64,000 nucleotides of DNA, from NCBI RefSeq assembly GCF_900177515.1, contig NZ_FXAK01000007.1, positions 2,464,501-2,528,500 of the forward strand, given 5' to 3'. This stretch comes from Azospirillum oryzae (lineage in GTDB: Bacteria > Pseudomonadota > Alphaproteobacteria > Azospirillales > Azospirillaceae). The translations under genes were made by a program, and so were the position numbers. The notes under the pieces were generated by a model that was given only the letters and a program-made list of their open reading frames with translations, was not told the DNA's origin and searched no databases. Positions 58,795-64,000 of this stretch are shown here, piece after piece; the stretch's first letter is position 1; each line of letters starts with the position of its first letter.

Positions 58795-59802
58795 ATGATT
58801 TGCGTTGCAGCATCGCCAAGCTTGATTAGTCGGGAAGGGACTGCGCCCCTTTCATCGGCAGACTTGAAGGGGTTCGCGAACGACGAGCCTCGTATTCGCG
58901 ACCTTAGAGTCGCAGAGCGGCTTGGCATGGCTCAGCCTCTCAACATCCGTCAATCCATCGAGCGAAACCGCGCCGAGTTAGAGAGCTACGGATTGGTTCA
59001 CACCACGTGTGAGCCAATCCGTAGCGGCAAAGGTCGCGTTACGATGGTCACGATCTACTGGCTCAACGAGGGTCAGGTGCTGGTCATCTGCATGCTGTCC
59101 CGGACGCCCCAGGCCGCCCAGGTCCGCAAAGAGGTGATCGAGGTCTTCATGGCCTACCGGCGCGGTCTCCTGACCGGCGAGATCGCCCAGGTCGCCAACG
59201 ACGCGCCTCGTCGCGGTCGTCCACCCGGCCTCTCAGTGGACCTGCCGGAGAAGGCCCGGCTGGTCTGGGCCTACATGGAGCCCCGGCTGTCGGCCGAGTC
59301 GTGGATGCCGATCGCCCTGTCGGACGTGGCCGCCGGCAGCGGTGTCCGCTACTCCTCGGTCAGCACCGTCGTGAACGCCCTGGTCGACCGCAAGCTGCTC
59401 TGGCGCCGGAAGGGGCCGCACCAGAAGGCGCCGAACGAGTACCGGCTCCGCCTCGAGGGATCGACCAGGGAAGCGCCGAAGATCGCCGCGGCACCGCCGG
59501 CCGGGCTGGTGGGTCTGCGCGAAGGCTATGCCGTCGTCCAGGGCCAGCTGATCGACATGACGCCACCCAGCTACCGGAAGGGCGACCGTGTCGCCGTGCG
59601 ACTTCGTAACGGCAATCTGGGACTCTACACGCTGCTGGAGGACGCCCCCGACCGGCACTTCCTCTTCCACCACTGCCTGAGCTGGATCGGGCGCGTCGAC
59701 GATGGCGTCCGAAGCTCGGAGGGATACCGCTCGCACGAGAACGTCATCGTCATCGGCCGGGTCGTCGGGCCGGCCCTCCCGCCGCCGGCCGATGCCGGTT
59801 GA
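58795..59802 (+). CDS. Rha/ORF6N-like phage regulatory protein
   Basis: 335 residues. The first ~110 residues (PLNIRQSIERNRAELESYGL, YWLNEGQVLVICMLSRTPQA, RKEVIEVFMAYRRG) match the Rha/KilA-N-associated phage regulator domain. A winged helix-like middle (MPIALSDVAAGSGVRYSSVS, TVVNALVDRKLLWRR) and a C-terminal beta-barrel (SYRKGDRVAVRLRNGNLGLY) follow. Start after GGAGG. Rha proteins interfere with infection or act as antirepressors; here divergent from an RHH regulator next to cI, so a switch role is inferred. Confidence 0.72.
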   Translation: MICVAASPSLISREGTAPLSSADLKGFANDEPRIRDLRVAERLGMAQPLNIRQSIERNRAELESYGLVHTTCEPIRSGKGRVTMVTIYWLNEGQVLVICMLSRTPQAAQVRKEVIEVFMAYRRGLLTGEIAQVANDAPRRGRPPGLSVDLPEKARLVWAYMEPRLSAESWMPIALSDVAAGSGVRYSSVSTVVNALVDRKLLWRRKGPHQKAPNEYRLRLEGSTREAPKIAAAPPAGLVGLREGYAVVQGQLIDMTPPSYRKGDRVAVRLRNGNLGLYTLLEDAPDRHFLFHHCLSWIGRVDDGVRSSEGYRSHENVIVIGRVVGPALPPPADAG

Positions 59803-59870
59803 CACTACCCCGCTTGTCCTTGCCGGAACTGGAAACCGGCGCGACACCCACCCGGAGGATCGGTAGCAGC

Positions 59871-60185
59871 ATGGTCGCGCGACTCGATGACATGGCCGCC
59901 CTGCCCTTCTGGCCGCGCTTCCTCAGCCGTGAGCAGGCTGCGGCCTACCTCGGGGTGTCGACAACCACCTTCGACGAGGAGGTGAACGCCGGTATCTGGC
60001 CACCGGGCGTCCGACGCGGCGCCCGGGAAGGCCGGATCACCTGGGATCGGGTCGCAATCGACCGGGCTGTTGACTCCGGCCCCTTCGCGTCGAAGATGCA
60101 GGAAGCGGAGGACGACGACTATGACCGGCGGCGCGAAGCCCACGAAGCCAAAAGGCATAAACAGCGTCAGGCGCACGCTCGCTGA
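59871..60185 (+). CDS. Excisionase/AlpA-type HTH protein
   Basis: 104 residues. FLSREQAAAYLGVSTTTFDE and NAGIWPPGVRRGAREGRITW are the MerR-like winged helix of AlpA/Xis proteins; a basic-acidic helical tail follows. It overlaps the integrase start by 65 bp in another frame. GGAGG lies 12 bp upstream of ATG 59871; an in-frame TTG at 59799 is also possible. It is expected to direct the integrase to excision. Confidence 0.75.
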   Translation: MVARLDDMAALPFWPRFLSREQAAAYLGVSTTTFDEEVNAGIWPPGVRRGAREGRITWDRVAIDRAVDSGPFASKMQEAEDDDYDRRREAHEAKRHKQRQAHAR

Positions 60186-61248
60186 CGGCACCGTCCGTTT
60201 CTACCACTACGACCGCGCGACCAATCAGAAGCTGGAGGGAGAGCCGGGCACCGCCGAGTTCGAGGCCAGCCTCCGCCGAGCACGCCGCGCCGGCCGGCCG
60301 CGCCGCGCGAAGGCCAAGAAGCCCGAGTCGGCTTGGAAGGTCATCGGCCACGCCTATCAGCAGAGCCCCGAATACCTCGTCCTGGTGCCGAAGACGCGCC
60401 GGGACCGGGACCGCATGATCGGCGAGATCATCGACCGGTTCGAATTCCAGACCCTGACCGATCTCAGCCGCCGGCGCGTGCGGGAGGATTTCTACCGCTG
60501 GCGCGACGAGCTGGCCGCCACACCGGCGAAGGCCGACAAGATCACCGGCCTCATGTCGCTGCTGCTGCAGTTCGCCTACGACCGCGGCATGGTCGATGTG
60601 AACCACGCATCCCGCATCAAGCGCCTGACCAGCCACGGCTCCCGCAAGGACATCATCCTGACCAGCGAGCAGGAGGCCGCCCTGCTGGCCGCCGCTCCGC
60701 CGCATCTGGCGCGGGCGATCCGGTTCGCCCTGCTGACCGCGGTGCGCCAGCGGGACATGTGCAGCATCCGGCGCGACCAATACCGCGACGGCTGGCTGCA
60801 CATCATCCCGACGAAAACGCGGAAGACGACCGGCGCCCAGGTGTGGATCCCGGTCTTCGCCCTGCCCCCGCTCCAGGAGCTGATGGAGGAGCTGCTCGCC
60901 CTACCCGACTGCGGCGGCGCGCTGCTGCCCTGGGACGGCGAGCGGGGCTATCGGGCGCTGGAGCCCGGCAACGTCGATTACCAATGGCGCAAGCTGCGCG
61001 ATAAGGTCCTGGGCGAGGATGTGGACCTGCACTGGCACGACCTGCGCGGCACGGCCATCACGCGGCTCTATGAGGCCGGCTGCACCGACGCCGAAGTGTC
61101 CTCGATCTCCGGACATGCAGGCCGGTCAGAGACCAGCCTGCGCGACTATCAGGCCCGGACGAGGAAGCTGGCGCTGGGGGCGTTTGGAAAGCTGGCGCGG
61201 TCGGCCGCCGAGCCAGGGGATCGAAACGTAGTGGCCTTGGTGCGTTAG
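60121..61248 (+). CDS. int: Tyrosine integrase
   Basis: 375-residue recombinase. The N-terminal arm-binding and core-binding domains run to about 175 (RTLADGTVRFYHYDRATNQK, LTDLSRRRVREDFYRWRDEL). Catalytic residues: R209 (LLTAVRQRDM), lysine in PTKTRKTTG, H306-x-x-R309 (HWHDLRGTAI), H332 (SISGHAGRSE) and nucleophile Y343 (SLRDYQAR). Start MTGGAKP at 60121 after GGAGGAC. It is the only integrase in the window, 2.1 kb from attR, and should act on CAGTGGC in the resident phage's capsid gene. Confidence 0.95.
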   Translation: MTGGAKPTKPKGINSVRRTLADGTVRFYHYDRATNQKLEGEPGTAEFEASLRRARRAGRPRRAKAKKPESAWKVIGHAYQQSPEYLVLVPKTRRDRDRMIGEIIDRFEFQTLTDLSRRRVREDFYRWRDELAATPAKADKITGLMSLLLQFAYDRGMVDVNHASRIKRLTSHGSRKDIILTSEQEAALLAAAPPHLARAIRFALLTAVRQRDMCSIRRDQYRDGWLHIIPTKTRKTTGAQVWIPVFALPPLQELMEELLALPDCGGALLPWDGERGYRALEPGNVDYQWRKLRDKVLGEDVDLHWHDLRGTAITRLYEAGCTDAEVSSISGHAGRSETSLRDYQARTRKLALGAFGKLARSAAEPGDRNVVALVR

Positions 61249-61364
61249 GCGCTCCCTCACGAGCTACCCAACTCCAGTGAAGAGTGTTGCAAAATCGCGT
61301 CTCCACTGCCGAGTCTCTTTGCTTTAGAACAGGCTCCGGGTTCCACGGGGCGAAAACGGTAGCT

Positions 61365-62003
61365 ATGACAACGGAGGCCACTCAACGCGGCAGCCGCAAG
61401 GTTATTGTCAAGGATAGCGAAGTAAGAAGCGCTCTCCATAGGAAGGTGTTGGCTGAGCACCATGAGGAACCCGACACCCTTGTTCTAGACGAGCTTGGGC
61501 TTGAGCATGGAACCTGCAGAGTAGATGTCGCGGTCATTAATGGCAGCATCCACGGTTACGAGATAAAAAGCGATGCAGATACCCTGGAAAGGTTGCCTTT
61601 TCAGATCGAAGTTTACTGCCGTAGCTTAGACAAAGTAACTCTTGTGTGCGGAGCCGCTCACCGAGAAAAAGCCGAGGCAATTATTCCGGATTGGTGGGGC
61701 TTAAAATTAGCTATCGGCGGACCGCGACGGGCTGTCCACTTTGAAGATATTAGACGCCCGAAGCTAAATCGATCAATTGATGCCGAAGCCGTTGCGACCC
61801 TTCTCTGGAGCCACGAGGCTCTTGCCCTCCTCCAAGCTGCAGGAGCAGCCAAGGGTATGAAGGGCAAAAGCCGCGCTGTACTTTATAGGCGCCTTACGGA
61901 AGTGATGCCGCTGGAGCAGCTCCGTGACCAGGTGAGGACGTGCCTGAAGGCCCGGACGCAATGGCGCTCATCTGCCCCGCCACGAAGGTTATGTGGTGGT
62001 TGA
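61365..62003 (+). CDS. sce7726-family protein, predicted PD-(D/E)XK nuclease fold
   Basis: 212 residues. Restriction-endonuclease-like residues are E43 (LVLDELGLEHG), D54 (CRVDVAVING) and E66-x-K68 (GYEIKSDADTLERL), followed by QIEVYCRSLDKVTLVCGAAH and PDWWGLKLAI, the conserved core of the sce7726 family. The C-terminal ~85 residues are helical (SHEALALLQAAGAAKG). Lower in GC than the integrase beside it. It converges on and overlaps the Beta-family gene by 110 bp. Function unknown; nuclease activity in host defence is an inference. Confidence 0.8.
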   Translation: MTTEATQRGSRKVIVKDSEVRSALHRKVLAEHHEEPDTLVLDELGLEHGTCRVDVAVINGSIHGYEIKSDADTLERLPFQIEVYCRSLDKVTLVCGAAHREKAEAIIPDWWGLKLAIGGPRRAVHFEDIRRPKLNRSIDAEAVATLLWSHEALALLQAAGAAKGMKGKSRAVLYRRLTEVMPLEQLRDQVRTCLKARTQWRSSAPPRRLCGG

Positions 62004-63042
62004 CCCCAATTCGGACCCAAGTTTCCAAGTTCCCAGCTTTTGCGGTGCCCGAAGCAATGTCATGGATCTCCTGATCACCAGCGCTGAAATGAGAACCGCA
62101 GTAGTCTGGGTGAGAAACTAGTGTTGTTGCGTGAGTGTAGAATTGGGTGTACTTACCACCGCCCGGCGTCTTTACCCCCTGCCCTCGAAGTACAAGCCAA
62201 TAATCTTCCCGCGTATAACGAACACTTGCGCTTGGGTTTACGAGAACGGGGTCAATGTCACCGAGAACCGGATGCACCGTTGCATAGTCGCCATAGGCAG
62301 GAATGCGTGGGAGGGTAGCCCCGCGAACAGCGTTGTAGATCAGCCAGTCGATCCGCGGAATTGTATGGGTGCCGACCGCGTAACCTCCGAGTGCCTGCGG
62401 GAACGCTCCGCCGACCAACGTCAGCGAACGCAGAATTGCCGCATAGGGCAGCGCACGGAGACCTGCAACGATCATTCTGGCCAGGAGACCAGGGTTTGAA
62501 ACGGAATCGACCGCGCTGAGATCGACGATCACGTCACACTGATCCGCTGGCGCACCAATCGACGCCATTAGGTTTGCCAGATCGAGAGCAAGACTTGGTC
62601 GATCGAGGTCTGCAAGTTCAAGCCGGAGGCAGGCCCCTCGGCTATCGATGGAAACTGCATTCCGCACCGCCGCTTGATAAGCGGGGTCGCGGTCGAAGCT
62701 CGTTACCGGTACAGCCTGAAGACCTGCGGTTCGCGCATCGCTGAACACAGCAGTCACAATGTGCGTGGTACCACCGACACGGGCATGGGCTTCCACTTGG
62801 CCGGCATCGATGAAGAGTGGAGCATTGATGCCCCAGCTTTGAACGAGTTGCGGAACATATCGCACAGCGCGAGCATCGAATGCCGCATCAATGCCTGAAG
62901 CGTTGGGATCGAAATCAGCCTCGTACAGGAGATCAAATAGTGGCGTCATCCACCGCCTTGCGGCCGGTGTCAGCGCAGCAACAGCATTAAGTTCACCACG
63001 CTTGCATTTCAGAAGGGGAACGTAGTGGTTCTGGTCAAACAT
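61894..63042 (-). CDS. Beta-family protein (T4 beta protein-like)
   Basis: 382 residues. Starts MFDQNHYVPLLKCKRGELNA with GGAG seven bases upstream; then MTPLFDLLYEADFDPN, CDVIVDLSAVDSVSNPGLLA, and a C-terminal RYTREDYWLVLRGQGVKTPG, HPDYCGSHFSAGDQEIHDIA. This is the Beta_protein family, first seen in T4-like phages and common in mobile elements; biochemical role unknown. Sce7726- and sce7725/Beta-like genes are often neighbours, normally in the same direction; here they are convergent and overlap by 110 bp. Confidence 0.8.
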   Translation of the reverse strand: MFDQNHYVPLLKCKRGELNAVAALTPAARRWMTPLFDLLYEADFDPNASGIDAAFDARAVRYVPQLVQSWGINAPLFIDAGQVEAHARVGGTTHIVTAVFSDARTAGLQAVPVTSFDRDPAYQAAVRNAVSIDSRGACLRLELADLDRPSLALDLANLMASIGAPADQCDVIVDLSAVDSVSNPGLLARMIVAGLRALPYAAILRSLTLVGGAFPQALGGYAVGTHTIPRIDWLIYNAVRGATLPRIPAYGDYATVHPVLGDIDPVLVNPSASVRYTREDYWLVLRGQGVKTPGGGKYTQFYTHATTLVSHPDYCGSHFSAGDQEIHDIASGTAKAGNLETWVRIGVNHHITFVAGQMSAIASGPSGTSSPGHGAAPAASLP

Positions 63043-63074
63043 AGCAGCTCCAACTGACATGGTTGCGAGTTGCC

Positions 63075-63190
63075 TTGACGCCTGACCACCGTGTCGCTTA
63101 CATACACAGGTATGCAGAAGGCAGTGCCAAGGCAACACGTTGTCACGGCACAGGAACCGACCGAGTTGGCGCTCGGCCGGTTCTTTTATT
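63075..63190 (+). ncRNA. Putative small RNA between the Beta gene and attR
   Basis: TTGACG (63075-63080) and TACATA (63099-63104, spacer 18) form a sigma-70-like promoter. Downstream are two hairpins: GTGCC / GGCAC (63124-63151, with inner CAAC/GTTG) and GAACCGACCGAG / CTCGGCCGGTTC (63154-63183, one mismatch) followed by TTTTATT. The predicted transcript is about 85 nt. A 45-codon frame from 63111 overlaps it but lacks a ribosome binding site. On the other strand the region is the leader of the Beta gene. Confidence 0.45.
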
Positions 63191-63339
63191 GCCGCATCCT
63201 ATCAAGATTAGGTAATCCGAAATTGGATTCAACATCTTATAGTTTTTAGCGGCATTGCTTGGCTTTCTAGGTAGAAAACGGCGTTTGCAAACTCCTGCAA
63301 AACGGCTGAAAAACGCAGCGAAATCAATGTCGTTGGCTT

Positions 63340-63996
63340 TCAGTGGCAGAGCCGGACGCCGCCGTTCAGCGTCAGGCCGGAATGCGGCAGCCACAGCGTG
63401 CCGAGCCAGCGCTTGGCCTGGGTGCCGCGCCAGGGCAGCTCGTCGGAGCCGACATAGTCGGCGCTGGCGAACTCCTCGATGCCCAGCAGCTGGCTCCACT
63501 GCTTCCAGCCGACGACGGCGAAGCGCTGGCCGTCGTCCGGCACGTCGGCCTCGCCCATCATCTCGAAGGCGGCCAGGATCTTCGCCTTGGTCAGCCCGTC
63601 GGTGGCGCCGCCGGCATAGTTGACGGACTTGTTCAGCTCGGCGATCAGCAGCTCGTCGGTCTTGCGGCCCAGCGCATAGGCGCCGGCATTGGCGATGATC
63701 TGGCGCTCGTCGATGTTGGTCTTCAGCTCGTCCAGCCGGTCGACCCAGTCGCCGGCATAGAAATCGTACAGCGCGCATTCCACCGGCGTGTGGTCCAGGT
63801 TCATCACCGGAACCGCGCCGTGGCGCGACTTGGTGGAGGCGGCACCCTTGCCCACCTTCTGGAAGACGGTGGAGGCGCCCTGCACGTTGTTCTTGCTGCG
63901 CACCGTGTTGCGCAGCTTGGAGCCCATGCGCTGGTAGGCCTCGTGGACCTCGCGCTCGAACTGCTTGACGAAAGCCTGGGCGATGCTGGTCGACAT
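63340..63996 (-). pseudogene. Major capsid gene of the resident phage, 5' fragment
   Basis: 218 residues from ATG 63996 to the junction: STSIAQAFVKQFEREVHEAY, then STVFQKVGKGAASTKSRHGA, ECALYDFYAGDWVDRLDELK, QIIANAGAYALGRKTDELLI and GLTLNGGVRLCH. The pattern (short helical start, G-rAVVGW-QW-LLG, ADYVGSDELPWRG) is that of the podoviral and related capsid family (Phage_capsid_2 type). The reading frame ends at a TGA formed by the inner phage and continues as WYHK at 19833. Confidence 0.88.
63341..63347 (+). repeat. attR core of the inner prophage
   Basis: CAGTGGC identical to 19832-19838. Inner phage DNA lies to the left, the capsid 5' fragment to the right. The stop codon TGA of the capsid frame (63340-63342) is created partly by phage sequence at this junction. 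Confidence 0.85.
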
Positions 63997-64000
63997 GGGG
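63341..64000 (-). mobile_element. Resident podovirus-like element, right portion
   Basis: From attR to the window edge; contains only the 5' part of the capsid gene. The rest of the element (scaffold, portal and early genes if present) should lie to the right of this window. See the 12043-19838 entry for the other portion. Confidence 0.85.

Larger units (their letters stand above)
19839..63340. mobile_element. Inner temperate siphovirus prophage (about 43.5 kb) inserted in the capsid gene
   Basis: Bounded by the 7-bp repeats, it contains a full set of temperate siphovirus functions: tyrosine integrase, excisionase-like gene, CI and Cro, replication and recombination genes, NusG-like protein, HK97-type head genes, long flexible tail genes including frameshifted chaperones and a tape measure, endolysin and holin. 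From one core copy to the next is 43,509 bp, a normal genome size for this group. No essential gene looks broken, so it may still be inducible. Plus-strand accessory genes sit near both ends. Confidence 0.93.

Noticed and set aside
63111..63248. 45-codon plus-strand frame near attR
   Set aside because: No ribosome binding site, and it contains the hairpin and T-run of a terminator, so a non-coding RNA is a better reading.

Overview
This is a high-GC window from what looks like an alphaproteobacterium of the Azospirillum/Rhodospirillales type. That assignment is inferred from base composition and gene style; no rRNA or other lineage marker lies in the window.

Host chromosome, 1-12022. The left end holds aromatic-acid catabolism genes: a truncated homogentisate 1,2-dioxygenase (hmgA), a divergent MarR regulator, a PaaY-like hexapeptide protein, and an FAD hydroxylase followed by a small DUF2783 protein. 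The last two resemble the MhaA/MhaB 3-hydroxyphenylacetate 6-hydroxylase, whose product, homogentisate, is the substrate of hmgA. Next come an exported alpha/beta hydrolase, thrS-infC, a degenerate EAL protein, pyrD with a DUF952 gene, and a small orphan gene.

Resident podovirus-like element, 12043-19838 and 63341-64000. All genes are on the minus strand in T7-like order: major capsid, a small protein, tail tubular A, tail tubular B, an internal-virion-like coiled coil, tail fibre, large terminase, and a small membrane protein. The element runs past the right edge of the window.

The main observation is that this element's capsid gene is split in two. Its first 218 codons are at 63343-63996 and its last 54 codons are at 19672-19833. 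The two halves join exactly in frame across a shared 7-bp sequence (CAGTGGC at 19832-19838 and 63341-63347). Everything between is a second temperate phage of about 43.5 kb, so this is a prophage inside a prophage.

Inner prophage, 19839-63340, a siphovirus with HK97-type head genes. From attR inward it carries: an apparent sRNA; a tail-to-tail overlapping accessory pair (sce7726-like nuclease-fold protein and Beta-family protein); integrase and an excisionase-like gene; a Rha-like regulator with a divergent ribbon-helix-helix gene; and CI/Cro with operators. A minus-strand early operon (57394 to 46861) encodes RuvC-like, Sak4-like, SSB-like, Cas4-like, MT-A70, RecD-like and primase-helicase proteins, and ends at a terminator beside an iteron-like array. 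A NusG-like protein then opens the late operon: HNH, TerS, TerL, portal, protease, capsid, connectors, tail tube, G/GT chaperones with a GGGAAAC slippery site, a 2085-residue tape measure, tail tip genes, fibre, GH108 endolysin and a 3TM holin. Plus-strand morons (a stand-alone Hint protein, an AT-rich methyltransferase and a small ORF) sit around the lysis genes near attL.
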